A DNA stretch of 64,000 nucleotides from Candidatus Fimadaptatus faecigallinarum (GCA_018714445.1 DVNK01000030.1:1-64000); one strand, 5' to 3'; positions 26,064-34,816 are shown, numbered from the stretch's first letter. Made by a program: numbers and translations. Notes: a model not told the origin generated them from the letters alone.

Positions 26064-26101
26064 GCATAGTTTCATTATATACTATGCCTGTTAACTGTCA
26101 A
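26064..26101 (-). promoter_or_regulatory. Promoter and inverted repeat of the Hsp70-like operon
   Basis: Minus strand: TTGACA (26096-26101), 16 bp, TATAAT (26074-26079). The -10 lies inside an inverted repeat GCATAGT (26064-26070) / ACTATGC (26081-26087), a candidate repressor site. Confidence 0.7.
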
Positions 26102-26124
26102 GGTTCGGCACAGAATTGTCAACA

Positions 26125-27150
26125 TTAGACGCGACTCGGCAACAACCGCGTCAGCTCGTCCGGCAGTTCGGACGTAAACCCGAGTTGCTCATTCGTGACC
26201 GGCTGTATGCACATCAGCACATGCGAGTGCAGCGCAAATCGCCCCGGCAGGCGCTCCGGCTCCTCTACGCCGTACAGGAAGTCGCCATACACCGGACAGC
26301 CAAGCGCCGCCAGATGTACCCGTATCTGATGCGTGCGGCCGGTCTCAAGCTCCAGCTGCACGAGCGCCTTGCCGTCGCCGCTCCACAGCGTGTCGTAATG
26401 CGTCACGCATGGCCGCCCCTGAGCCGTCACGCAGCGCTTGACCGCCGAGCCCGGCACGCGCCCTATCGGCAGCTCTATTCGCCCTCGCTCCGGCACGGGC
26501 GCGCCCTGCGTTATCGCGCGGTACACGCGCCTAAACTCAGGCGTGTGCAACTGCTGCTGCATCAGATGGTGCGCATGCGCAGTATGCGCCAATGCCATCA
26601 ATCCGCTTGTGCCCTTGTCCAGCCGGTTGACCGGCCGGAACTGCCAGGCCGCTCCATATCGCGCGCACAGTAGCAGTTCAAGCGTCAATCCCGACTTATG
26701 CGCGCTTGCACCGGTGGGCAATGGCGCGGGCTTATCGACTATAAGCAGGTCGCTGTCCTCATATACGATGATCTCTTCAGCCAGCTCGAGCCGCGTGCGC
26801 GCACTGCCCGATGGCGACAGGCGCGCTATCAGTTCGCGCTCGTCGGCCTGAGCCTCAGGATCGGGCAGGTCTGCCGGCACGGTCGGGCCATGCGCTACGC
26901 CCGACGCATAAGCGCCAAATTCAGACGGCGGCTGCGCGTCCGGCACGCCGTCGTACTCCAGCAGCAGCTCTATGCGGTCGCCCGTGCGCACTACGCGATT
27001 GGCATGCACGGTCTCGCCGTTAACGCGCATGCCGTCACAGCCCTTGAGCCGGCCCAGTTGCCTATGCGATATGCCCAGGCGCGAGCGTATGACGTATTTT
27101 ATCTGACGGCCGTCGTCGCTTGACGGCACCTCGTATGTCAGCGTGCGCAT
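26125..27150 (-). CDS. RluA-family rRNA/tRNA pseudouridine synthase
   Basis: This 341-residue enzyme isomerises uridine to pseudouridine in RNA. It has an N-terminal S4-like domain (SHRQLGRLKGCDGMRVNGE, about 25-70) and the catalytic RPVNRLDKGTSGLMALA with the essential Asp. RLDxxTSG is intact, although the usual His before RLD is Asn. The C-terminal LETGRTHQIRVHLAALGCPV is typical. AGGAGGAGAATGT fixes the start at 27150; the longer frame overlaps ispE. It follows ispE by 16 bp and is probably co-transcribed. The exact target (RluB/C/D-type) cannot be told. Confidence 0.9.
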   Translation of the reverse strand: MRTLTYEVPSSDDGRQIKYVIRSRLGISHRQLGRLKGCDGMRVNGETVHANRVVRTGDRIELLLEYDGVPDAQPPSEFGAYASGVAHGPTVPADLPDPEAQADERELIARLSPSGSARTRLELAEEIIVYEDSDLLIVDKPAPLPTGASAHKSGLTLELLLCARYGAAWQFRPVNRLDKGTSGLMALAHTAHAHHLMQQQLHTPEFRRVYRAITQGAPVPERGRIELPIGRVPGSAVKRCVTAQGRPCVTHYDTLWSGDGKALVQLELETGRTHQIRVHLAALGCPVYGDFLYGVEEPERLPGRFALHSHVLMCIQPVTNEQLGFTSELPDELTRLLPSRV

Positions 27151-27166
27151 ACATTCTCCTCCTGCA

Positions 27167-28000
27167 TCATGCCAGCGTGCGCGCTGCAAAGCACTCAGTA
27201 TACTCCGCTCCAAGCCGCGCGGCCGCCTCCGCCACGCGCTCCGCCGTGAATACTCCAAACACCGCGCTGCCGCTGCCCGACATTCGCGCAAACTCCGCGC
27301 CCAATTCATACATACGCGCCTGACACTTCGCTATGCCGGGCCGCAGGCGCTCGGCCGGCGGTTGCAGGTCGTTGGCCGTGTGATGCCTGAGCCAGTTCCA
27401 GTCGCGTTCGCGCAGCGCTTCCGCCGCCGCGCGCGTGTCCTGTGCCGGGCAGGGCGTGCTCTGCGCAAACACCGCAGCGGTGCTCAGTCCCGCGTCGGGC
27501 ATCGCAATGACCACGTTTACCTCCGGCGCGCCGTTCATGCGAGTTACCTGCTCGCCCAAGCCCTGCACCCTGCACAGCCCGCCGGTCAGGCAATACGGTA
27601 TATCCGCTCCAAGCCTCATACCCAAGGCGCACAGTTCATCCAGACCAACCCCCGCGCGCCAGTGCGCGTTCAACGCGTGCAGCACCGCAGCCGCATCGCT
27701 CGAGCCGCCGCCCAGCCCCGCGCGCGCCGGTATGCGCTTTACCAGCCTAATGTTCGCACCGGTGCGCACACCGCACTCATGCGCCAGCAGCCGGGCCGCG
27801 CGCAACACCAGGTTGTCCTCGCCCGCGCTCACCTCGGCGCCGCCCACAATCGTCAGCGAAAACTCGTCGGCGTCCTCCAGCTCCAACTCGTCGCAAAGGT
27901 CTACGCTCTGCATCAGCATGTCCAGCTCATGGTAGCCATCCGCGCGCTCGCCCAGCAGGTTGAGCGTCCAGTTGAGCTTGGCATTGGCCTTTATTATCAT
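27167..28000 (-). CDS. ispE: 4-diphosphocytidyl-2-C-methyl-D-erythritol kinase
   Basis: IspE phosphorylates CDP-methylerythritol in the non-mevalonate isoprenoid pathway. The 277-residue protein is of the GHMP kinase family: KANAKLNWTLNLLGERADGY at the N-terminus, the ATP-binding RIPARAGLGGGSSDAAAVL near 90-108, and the C-terminal FARMSGSGSAVFGVF. GGAAGG precedes two in-frame ATGs (28012, 28000); the second is spaced better. It lies between sipL and the pseudouridine synthase gene, all on the minus strand. Confidence 0.93.
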   Translation of the reverse strand: MIIKANAKLNWTLNLLGERADGYHELDMLMQSVDLCDELELEDADEFSLTIVGGAEVSAGEDNLVLRAARLLAHECGVRTGANIRLVKRIPARAGLGGGSSDAAAVLHALNAHWRAGVGLDELCALGMRLGADIPYCLTGGLCRVQGLGEQVTRMNGAPEVNVVIAMPDAGLSTAAVFAQSTPCPAQDTRAAAEALRERDWNWLRHHTANDLQPPAERLRPGIAKCQARMYELGAEFARMSGSGSAVFGVFTAERVAEAAARLGAEYTECFAARTLA

Positions 28001-28144
28001 AATATATCTCATCCTTCCGGTCGGATGACCGTCATTTCCGATGTCTATGCATACGGCATGTACCAGCAGCCCATGGCCACGCACCGCATCCCATGGCGCT
28101 TTCGCAGCTAATGGCCGCTCCAGCCACCCAGCCTGCGCCGGACA

Positions 28145-28178
28145 TACAAAGGCCGTCGCCAGCACCCGCGACGGCCTG
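28145..28178 (-). terminator. Terminator after sipL
   Basis: The stem is AGGCCGTCGC / GCGACGGCCT with an 8-nt loop, followed on the minus strand by TTTGTATG. It lies within the 226-bp gap before ispE. Confidence 0.65.
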
Positions 28179-28226
28179 CCATATCCATTATACAACGTCC
28201 CGGCCGGTTTGTGAACCACCATGCCG

Positions 28227-29750
28227 TTATCGCTTGAACACCATGACCTGCGCCGGCTTGCCATATGCGGTCTGCGCCGCCAGTTCGGGATTCATGCGCT
28301 CCAGCTCCTCGGTCGGCACCCGGAACCGCTTGGCCAGATCCCACGCCGTCTCGCCGCGCTGCGCCAGCAACACAGTTATGCCCATCGGCACTGCCTGCCC
28401 CTCGACCTCGCGCGCGTCCAGCGCCACGTCATGACTCTGCTGCGCCTCAGCCACGGCATTGAGCGCCAGCGTGCATTTCAGCTCCAACTGCGACGAGGTC
28501 ACCGGCACGCACTCACAGTCAAACGCCTCCAGCAGCAGCGGCGCATCCTCCGGCAGCTCGGCCGTAAACGCCGCCGTGAACGGCGCCTCCAGCGTCGCCG
28601 CCAACACGTCGTCGCCGCCAATCGGCAGGTACACTACCTGAAGCTCCATCACGCCGTCCACAGTAGCCTTGCCGCCACTGTGCTCTGCCTGTACGACCGT
28701 GGGCCGCGCCACGCAATACAGCGCCTGGCTTATGCCCGACACCCGCCCGTCGCCACCGCGCAGCTCGGGCAGCGTAAACCTGAGCTTGGCAGGTTGCAAT
28801 GCGCGCACCTGGCGCGACTCGGTGCGCGTGAGCAGTTCGCCGCGCGTTATCTCGATGTCGGTATCGCCGGTAGCATACGCGTCCACGACCGCCTCCGACT
28901 CATCCACACCCAACGCCTTGACCCCCAACAGCAGCTCCACGCCCACGCGCAGCATCGAGCCTTCCTCATCGCTAAGCGTCTGCGCCGTCAGGCCCGTGAC
29001 CCACGCATCCGCCCGCAAGTCGCCGCGCAGCCAGTCCGGCAGCTCCACCAGTTGTTCAAACGGCAATGCGTGCCGGCTCACGCATATGGGCCGCCCCGGC
29101 AACGCGCAGCTGTGCACCGCCTCTATCGCCACAGTGCCCTTGACCGTCACGCCGCCCACTGAGTCATACATATCGTTCACGTCGCACCGCGCGCGCGTGA
29201 GCAGTGTGCGCTCCGCACCCAGCGCCCGCTCCAGCTCGAACTCTTCGCTCAGCGACGCCGTCGCGCGCGCCTCGGCATTCACTTTTAGCGAGGTTATGCG
29301 CTCGCGCCGCACGCATACGCCCGATATGCCGTCCAGATCCGATATCACCGCGCGCGGCTCGAGCGTGGTGACCGTCAACCGTATCGCCGGCACCGCGCGG
29401 CACAGTATACGCCCAGCCATCAGCCGCGCCTCGGCGCTCTCCATCTCCACCGAGTACTCCACCGCCATCTTGGGGCCTACGTCAGCCTCTATCATCTCGC
29501 GCAGCGGCGCGCTTATCATGAGGCTGGTGACCTCGCCCTGCGCCCGGTACAGCACCTGAAAGCGCACCTTGCCATCCAGCAGTATGCGGCCCTGCTGCGT
29601 CTGCGCCGAGTCTATCGCGCACATCGCGTCGCACAGCAGCACCTCGTCTGCGCCCTGCGCCATCGCGTCGGTCTCTATAAGCGCCTTGACGATCCTCGAA
29701 TCGACGACGCGCTCGGTCTCAAGCGTCTGTCTGCTTATATTCAGCGGCAT
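28227..29750 (-). CDS. sipL: SipL-like spore coat morphogenesis protein (SPOCS/DUF3794 plus LysM)
   Basis: This 507-residue protein has repeated SPOCS (DUF3794) domains of about 120 residues (recurring patterns VDSRIVKALIETDAMAQGAD, LLDGKVRFQVLYRA and VDGVMELQVVYLP) and a C-terminal LysM motif (VLLAQRGETAWDLAKRF, then RMNPEL). In Clostridioides, SipL binds SpoIVA and is needed for spore coat attachment; same length and domain order support orthology. AAAGGAGGTAGTATA precedes the ATG. Its position next to spo0A, separated only by a tandem-repeat array, fits a sporulation locus. Confidence 0.88.
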   Translation of the reverse strand: MPLNISRQTLETERVVDSRIVKALIETDAMAQGADEVLLCDAMCAIDSAQTQQGRILLDGKVRFQVLYRAQGEVTSLMISAPLREMIEADVGPKMAVEYSVEMESAEARLMAGRILCRAVPAIRLTVTTLEPRAVISDLDGISGVCVRRERITSLKVNAEARATASLSEEFELERALGAERTLLTRARCDVNDMYDSVGGVTVKGTVAIEAVHSCALPGRPICVSRHALPFEQLVELPDWLRGDLRADAWVTGLTAQTLSDEEGSMLRVGVELLLGVKALGVDESEAVVDAYATGDTDIEITRGELLTRTESRQVRALQPAKLRFTLPELRGGDGRVSGISQALYCVARPTVVQAEHSGGKATVDGVMELQVVYLPIGGDDVLAATLEAPFTAAFTAELPEDAPLLLEAFDCECVPVTSSQLELKCTLALNAVAEAQQSHDVALDAREVEGQAVPMGITVLLAQRGETAWDLAKRFRVPTEELERMNPELAAQTAYGKPAQVMVFKR

Positions 29751-29871
29751 TATACTACCTCCTTTATCTATGCTATGTATAAGCGCGCCCGGCCCGCATT
29801 ATGACTGGTCATACTGTAAGTATACTTGGCTCATTTAACAGCATGTCTTGCCTGCCGCCTGCAAAGCGGCG

Positions 29872-30287
29872 GCGCGTCCACGGGTTGGGTCATGACTGGA
29901 GACGGCGTACCTTCTCGCGCATGGCAGTCGGAGGCGCGTTCGTGCTTCGAGGCATGCCGGATGGTACGATTTATCCGGCACAACAGGCGGCGGCGCGTTC
30001 GCGCTTCAGGTCATGCCGGATGGTACGATTTATCCGGCACAACAAGCAGCTGCGCGTTCGCACTTCGGTTATGTCGGGCGGTGCGATTCAACCAACACAA
30101 CAAGCGGCGGCGCGTTTGTGCTTCGGGGCATGCCGGGCGGTACGATTCATCCAGCACAACAACCGGCGGCGCGTTCGTGATTCTGGGCATGCCGGGCAGT
30201 ACGATTCATCCAGCACAACAACCGGCGGCGCGTTCGTGCTTCGGGGTATGCCGGGAAGTACGATTCATCCGGCACAACAAGCGGCGG
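29872..30287 (+). repeat. 59-bp tandem repeat array
   Basis: Six units of 58-59 bp begin with GCGCGTT at 29934, 29993, 30052, 30110, 30169 and 30228, ending at 30287; a degenerate copy (29872-29933) precedes them. Each unit contains a TACGATT(C/T)ATCC-like stretch followed by CACAACA and GGCGCG. The unit length is not a multiple of 3 and no unique spacers exist, so it is neither a coding repeat nor a CRISPR. It lies between spo0A and sipL. Confidence 0.9.
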
Positions 30288-30319
30288 CGCGACGGATCGC
30301 ACTGATCCATCGCGCCGCC
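30283..30319 (-). terminator. Hairpin at array end, possible spo0A terminator
   Basis: A 16-bp stem with one mismatch, GGCGGCGCGACGGATC / GATCCATCGCGCCGCC, lies 73 bp downstream of spo0A. There is no T-run. Its left arm is the start of a repeat unit. Confidence 0.4.
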
Positions 30320-30391
30320 TGCCAGTCGCGCTGCACATCACATATTCTATTATTATAAAGCCGCATGAACACCTGCGCACAGCGCGCGCCT

Positions 30392-31186
30392 TTACGCGCT
30401 GCGCTTTAGCAGCATCTTGTCCGCTATCAGCGCTATGAACTCGCCATTGGTGGGCTTGTCGTCGCGCGAGAACACCCGACATCCAAACGTCGCGTTTATC
30501 GCGTCTATGCGGCCGCGGTTCCACGCGACCTCTATCGCATGCCGTATTGCGCGCTCGACCTTGCTGGCCGACGTCGAAAACGTGCGCGCAATGCCCGGGT
30601 ACAGTTCCTTGGTTATTCGATTTATCACGTCCGGGTCGTTTACCACCATGCGCACCGCCTCGCGCAGATACTGATACCCCTTTATATGCGCCGGTATGCC
30701 TACCGCCAGGAACAGCGACGATATCTCCTCATCCAGCGACTTGGGCGGCGTGGGCTCGGGCACGCCCATGCTCACCTGCGCCACGGGCTGCTGGCGCATC
30801 GCCAGTATCTGCCGGTACAGTTCCTCACAGCCAAACGGCTTGAGCATGTAGTAGTCCGCGCCCAACTGCATCGCGCGCGTTATGAAGTCGCCCCGGCCCA
30901 GCGCCGTGAGCACCAGCGTGCGCGGCCTGCGCGGCAGGCTGTCCAGCATAGTCAGTACCGCAAATCCATCCAGCGCCGGCATTATCAGGTCCATGACCAG
31001 CACGTCGCACGGCGTTTCGCGCAGCAGCGCCAGCGCCTGCACGCCGTCGCTGGCACAGCCCACCAGTTCAACGTCGGGCTTGTCCGCCAGATAGTCCTTG
31101 ACCAGCGCGGTTATCTCGGCATTGTCATCCGCCAGTATTACCCGCAGCGCGGGCTGCGCACTCGCCGTTGTGTTGAGAATCGCCAT
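30392..31186 (-). CDS. spo0A: Stage 0 sporulation response regulator Spo0A
   Basis: Spo0A is the master regulator of entry into sporulation. The 264 residues have a receiver domain (acidic Asp20/Asp21, phosphorylation site Asp66 in DVLVMDLIMP, Lys in MLKPFG) and the Spo0A-only DNA-binding domain (HIKGYQYLREAVRMV, then SASKVERAIRHAIEVAWNRG and KPTNGEFIALIADKML). GGAGAGGATATTT precedes the ATG. Its presence indicates an endospore former or a recent descendant of one. Confidence 0.97.
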   Translation of the reverse strand: MAILNTTASAQPALRVILADDNAEITALVKDYLADKPDVELVGCASDGVQALALLRETPCDVLVMDLIMPALDGFAVLTMLDSLPRRPRTLVLTALGRGDFITRAMQLGADYYMLKPFGCEELYRQILAMRQQPVAQVSMGVPEPTPPKSLDEEISSLFLAVGIPAHIKGYQYLREAVRMVVNDPDVINRITKELYPGIARTFSTSASKVERAIRHAIEVAWNRGRIDAINATFGCRVFSRDDKPTNGEFIALIADKMLLKRSA

Positions 31187-31517
31187 AAATATCCTCTCCC
31201 CGCCTCATTACTTGTCGCAACCCGCGCAGCGCAGCCCGCCGGGCAAGCCCGCTCATTCAGGCATGCCGCGCCGGTTGCCGATTCCTGAGCGCCGCGCATA
31301 AGTTCCCGGCAGACGCGCCTATTTTCATATTTATAGGCGTTTGCCGTCGCGACGCGCAATCTGCGCCGCATATCGCACGGCTGTATCTCATCACTTTACT
31401 ATTTATGCGCGTGTTATGCGTTTTATGACACATCAGTCAAATTATTTTGCCATATGCGGCGAAATAGCTGCACAACTGTGGAAAATGTGCCTCGGACGCG
31501 AAATAACGCAGGCGGGG
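31187..31517. other. Divergent intergenic region upstream of spo0A
   Basis: I see no gene. It should hold spo0A control sites, but I could not pick a convincing promoter or 0A box by eye. Confidence 0.4.
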
Positions 31518-31546
31518 TTTACTTGCGCGCGGGATATTGATATAAT
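31518..31546 (+). promoter_or_regulatory. Promoter of the C39-like peptidase operon
   Basis: TTTACT (31518-31523), 17 bp, TATAAT (31541-31546), 25 bp before the ATG. Confidence 0.55.
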
Positions 31547-31570
31547 GTAGTTGATCGTGGAGGTAGACCG

Positions 31571-32878
31571 ATGCTTTTCAGGCTAAAGCTGATCTCGGCG
31601 ATGCTGGCGCTGATGATGGCGTTCGTCGCCGTTAACACCTGCGCGCTGGCCTCAGGCGACCAGCCCGTTACGCAAGCCCAGCTGCTGGGATTGCTGGTCT
31701 CGACATATGAGTTCATCGCAGGCGACGAGATAGACGATTCCAAGATAACAAGCAAGCTGTCCACCGACAAGCCCGTGCGCAAGGCGCTGGAGCTGGACCT
31801 GCTTGAGGACTACGAGGTAGCATGGGCGCACCTGCCCGCCACACGTCAGACCGCAGCCGCTCGCATACTGGCGCTGAAAAACGCGCTGCGCACACGGCTG
31901 TATGGCACCGCCACACACCAGGCCACTGTGGCTCAGGCGCGCGACGAACTGGCGCTGGCATTTGCGCTGACCCATTGCACCGACAGCGTGAGCGCCGCGC
32001 TCGCCCTCACACAGGACATGAACGACGATGACCTGTTGACCCGCGCGCGCCTGTGCGAGCTGGCTGTGCGCGCGTACGAGGCGCTGGTGGGCCCGGTCGA
32101 ACTGAATGGCTCCGCCGCGCCCGCCGATACCAGCGATGAATACGTGCTAAAGGCCATTCAGCTCGGCATAATGGACATATACGAAGTCTCGAACACATTC
32201 GAGCCCGATGCGCCGGTGCAGCTGCGCCAGATCGCGCCGACCGCCATACGCCTGGTCGGACTGTTCGATTACGCCATGGAGACTATGACACGCGCTCAGG
32301 CCCGCGATGCCGTCGGCGAGCTGCTGCTCAGTTGCGTTGGCGTGCCGCTCGCTGAGGGCGAAACCACGCTGAAGCTCAACGACGTTAACTGGGATTGGTA
32401 CGTAAATCAGCTCACGACTGGCAAATACAGCGCTAATAACTGCATGCCGGCGTGCGGCGAGATGGTCCTCAATTACCTGAACCGTGAAAACGTCGTCACG
32501 ACCGCCACGCTGCGCGCGCTGAGTCCACACGACGGCGAGGGCTGGTATGACGTCGAGTTCTACGACGTGATGACCGATCAGGGCGTAAAGCTCGAAAGCG
32601 AATACGAAATGACCGTGGACAACATGGTGCGCGACGTGGACGCGGGACATCTGCTGGTCGTAATGTGCAACTTCGACGGCGCGGCCAGCGGGCACGCAAT
32701 GGTGGTATGCGGCTACGAGCGCACGCCGGCCGGCACCTGGTTCATATGCAACGACCCCGAATCCTCAACCACCAACAAGTACGGCAAACCCGCCGGCTAT
32801 ATGCGCCATGTCGAATCACAGGAACTCGTACAGGCCATGAACCGGCATGTAGACCGCTATTTCAGGGTGATGAATTGA
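31571..32878 (+). CDS. Exported protein with C39-like peptidase domain
   Basis: The 435 residues start with a signal peptide (LISAMLALMMAFVAVNTCAL). The middle (about 35-245) has segments that resemble weak S-layer-homology motifs (KAIQLGIMDIYEV, then QLRQIAPTAIRL). The last 150 residues are a papain-like C39-type domain: YSANNCMPACGEMVLNYL (Cys about 291), SGHAMVVCGY (His about 375) and NDPES. In this family such secreted domains cleave or bind peptides; the substrate is unknown. GTGGAGGTAGACCG precedes the ATG. The stop overlaps the next start (TGATG), so the two genes are translationally coupled. Confidence 0.78.
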   Translation: MLFRLKLISAMLALMMAFVAVNTCALASGDQPVTQAQLLGLLVSTYEFIAGDEIDDSKITSKLSTDKPVRKALELDLLEDYEVAWAHLPATRQTAAARILALKNALRTRLYGTATHQATVAQARDELALAFALTHCTDSVSAALALTQDMNDDDLLTRARLCELAVRAYEALVGPVELNGSAAPADTSDEYVLKAIQLGIMDIYEVSNTFEPDAPVQLRQIAPTAIRLVGLFDYAMETMTRAQARDAVGELLLSCVGVPLAEGETTLKLNDVNWDWYVNQLTTGKYSANNCMPACGEMVLNYLNRENVVTTATLRALSPHDGEGWYDVEFYDVMTDQGVKLESEYEMTVDNMVRDVDAGHLLVVMCNFDGAASGHAMVVCGYERTPAGTWFICNDPESSTTNKYGKPAGYMRHVESQELVQAMNRHVDRYFRVMN

Positions 32879-33528
32879 TGATACGCACGTATGAAGAATT
32901 CGTATCGCTGCTCAATGAAAAAGGCTTTATGCTGTTCAGCGGCGACGGCTATCTGAGCCTGGCAGATGTGACCGCGCCCGAGGCCTGGCATACCGGTGGC
33001 CCACTCGATCCGTGGGGCTGGAAGGATCGCCTCGCCCAGGCCCGCGACGGCGCTTATGCTCACATGTTCGCCGGACGCGGCGGCTTCGTCAGCCGCAAGT
33101 GGTATCCGCTGTTCTATGCGGCGTACTGGGAAGATCTGGACGAGAGCTATGCGCTGGGACTGGCGCCGCGGCTTGCCCTGGACATGTGGCGACTGTTTGA
33201 TGAACGTCCGGTATGGGGCCGGCATGAGCTGCGCCGCGCGCTGAGCGGACGCTTTGCCAAGAAGGCCGAGTTTGAACGCGCACTCAGGCTGCTGGAGCGC
33301 ACTATGCAGATCACGATATCCGGTCAGGTTCAGCCGCTGTCCGCCAACGGCATGCCTATGGGCTGGCAGGCCATGGAGTACGCCCGCGTCGACATGTACC
33401 TGGCCGACTGGCTGAGCGACGCGGAACCGGATGCCGCAACCGCGCGTCAAATTATACGCACGCACGCGTTTGAAACCTGGCCGTCGCTGAGCGACGCGGA
33501 GTTTGCGCGCTGCTTTTTCAAGATATAG
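32878..33528 (+). CDS. AlkZ-related protein
   Basis: This 216-residue protein has the pattern of the small Firmicutes proteins annotated as AlkZ-related: AWHTGGPLDPWGWKDRLA, then GGFVSRKWYPLFYAAYW, then MQITISGQVQPLS and a helical end with HAFETWPSLSDAEF. AlkZ itself is a DNA glycosylase for interstrand crosslinks; whether these short relatives act on DNA is not established. The start shares one base with the preceding stop. No catalytic residues can be assigned from sequence alone. Confidence 0.65.
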   Translation: MIRTYEEFVSLLNEKGFMLFSGDGYLSLADVTAPEAWHTGGPLDPWGWKDRLAQARDGAYAHMFAGRGGFVSRKWYPLFYAAYWEDLDESYALGLAPRLALDMWRLFDERPVWGRHELRRALSGRFAKKAEFERALRLLERTMQITISGQVQPLSANGMPMGWQAMEYARVDMYLADWLSDAEPDAATARQIIRTHAFETWPSLSDAEFARCFFKI

Positions 33529-33555
33529 CCGCATTTGCGGAAAGAGGGGCATTTA

Positions 33556-34149
33556 ATGAAGTATCTGCGCAGATTTCTGTGGTTTTTCGCTACGCGGCTG
33601 ATGCTGCTGACGCTTGTCGCGGCGCTGCTGGTGGTGGGGTTTTACATGGCGATGAACTCCGCCAACATATACGTGCTGCTGACCGACGGCCTGACCGAAC
33701 GCGCCGACACCATCATCGCCGGCGCGGACAGCTCTCAGCTGAGCGACTATTTCGAGGATTCCTACCTTGCCAATGACACGCTGCTGGTCGAGGCACAAAA
33801 CGGCAATTCAGTCTACGCCAACTACAAGATAACCAGCTACGACCACAATGTGTCGCTAAATTGGATGTGGAGCTGGCCATGGAGCGAGACCGCTCAGGCC
33901 GAGATCACCGAAACCGTGTACGCAATAGAGGGCAAACCTCTGGCGTCGGCCGCCGACCGCGTGACCGCAGGCGAGCTGACCAGCTATCCGCCGCACTGGC
34001 AGGGCGGGCGCTATCGAGTGCTGCTGGTCAAGCGCAACGGCCAGTGGCGCATAAGCCAGATAATGCTGCTCGAGCCCATAGTCGAGCCTGACCCAACCGA
34101 GGCGCCCACATCGGAACCTACGCCCGCTGCCGAGTCCGAAGCTGAATAA
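33556..34149 (+). CDS. Membrane-anchored protein, unknown function
   Basis: The 197-residue protein has one N-terminal membrane span (RLMLLTLVAALLVVGFYMAM) after a basic segment, an extracytoplasmic alpha/beta domain ending in YRVLLVKRNGQWRISQIMLL, and a Pro/Thr/Glu-rich tail. The globular part resembles small NTF2-like extracytoplasmic domains only in general plan. GAGGGG precedes the ATG. It is the third gene of the unit and is followed by a strong terminator. Confidence 0.65.
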   Translation: MKYLRRFLWFFATRLMLLTLVAALLVVGFYMAMNSANIYVLLTDGLTERADTIIAGADSSQLSDYFEDSYLANDTLLVEAQNGNSVYANYKITSYDHNVSLNWMWSWPWSETAQAEITETVYAIEGKPLASAADRVTAGELTSYPPHWQGGRYRVLLVKRNGQWRISQIMLLEPIVEPDPTEAPTSEPTPAAESEAE

Positions 34150-34156
34150 ACAATCG

Positions 34157-34190
34157 ACGCCACGACGCATTGATGCAGTCGTGGCGTTTC
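34157..34190 (+). terminator. Terminator of the C39-like peptidase operon
   Basis: A perfect 10-bp stem, ACGCCACGAC / GTCGTGGCGT, is followed by TTCATTTAT. Confidence 0.8.
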
Positions 34191-34328
34191 ATTTATATTG
34201 AAAGTGCGCGTATGGGCGGGACATGCGGGGTTTTCGCGTAAATGTGGAGCGTTTTACATATTAACCGAAAATGAAAACGTGCCGCCGGCCGGCCGGCGCA
34301 ATTATGGATGCCGATGGTAACTCGTATA

Positions 34329-34390
34329 TCACTACCGGCAGATCCACACAATCACTAACGCAGATCCAGGTATTCACTAACGCAGATCCA
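34329..34390 (+). repeat. Three direct repeats, 22-23 bp period
   Basis: Copies of TCACTAaCGCAGATCCA lie at 34329-34346 (variant), 34352-34368 and 34374-34390. The two right-hand copies are identical. Confidence 0.75.
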
Positions 34391-34816
34391 CGCAAGTCTA
34401 CCGCCAGCATCTGCTAATCACAGTATTCAACTCATGGTGCCCGCCCCGGAACCCGCGTTGTGCGTCAACGGGCGCGCCGCAGAGTGACACGCATCGCCCT
34501 GAATGAGCTCCTGACCAAACTGTCCCGCGCTCAGGCGCCATTGCGCAATCTCCAATGGCGCTGGATTTGCACAGTTTCGCATATACCACGCCTATTCCTG
34601 GATATGCATCCAAAGCGGCGCGCGACAGCTGCAAACTATGCACATAAATTGGCGCTATTTCATAGCCGCGCACAGACGCACGCGACCGGCGCGGCTGAAT
34701 CCGCCACGCCGGTCGCGTTGCATTATGGTTTCAGTGACAGTGCTTTTGCATAGTTATCCTGCCTAATATGCCCGTTTACCCTGCCTTCAGCGTTGACATA
34801 TATCGCGACGCATCAT

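Larger units (their letters stand above)
34150..34816. other. Long intergenic region with small repeats and hairpins
   Basis: It contains the terminator at 34157-34190, three direct repeats at 34329-34390, and hairpins near 34540-34560 and 34681-34718 (CGCGACCGGCG / CGCCGGTCGCG). A 37-codon frame at 34304-34417 begins MDADGNSYITTG, which loosely echoes the DGNVYTT repeats of the gene at 2298. It has no ribosome site and may be a remnant. A TTGACA at 34793 has no gene behind it. Confidence 0.45.

Noticed and set aside
29872-30287. CRISPR array
   Set aside because: The whole 59-bp unit repeats without unique spacers and no cas gene lies nearby.
29801-30358. 185- and 159-codon plus-strand frames over the 59-bp array
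   Set aside because: The unit is not a multiple of 3, so the frames change meaning from unit to unit; no ribosome site.
34681-34718. Hairpin CGCGACCGGCG / CGCCGGTCGCG as a terminator
   Set aside because: No T-run on either strand and not directly after a gene; left as an unexplained hairpin within the gap entry.
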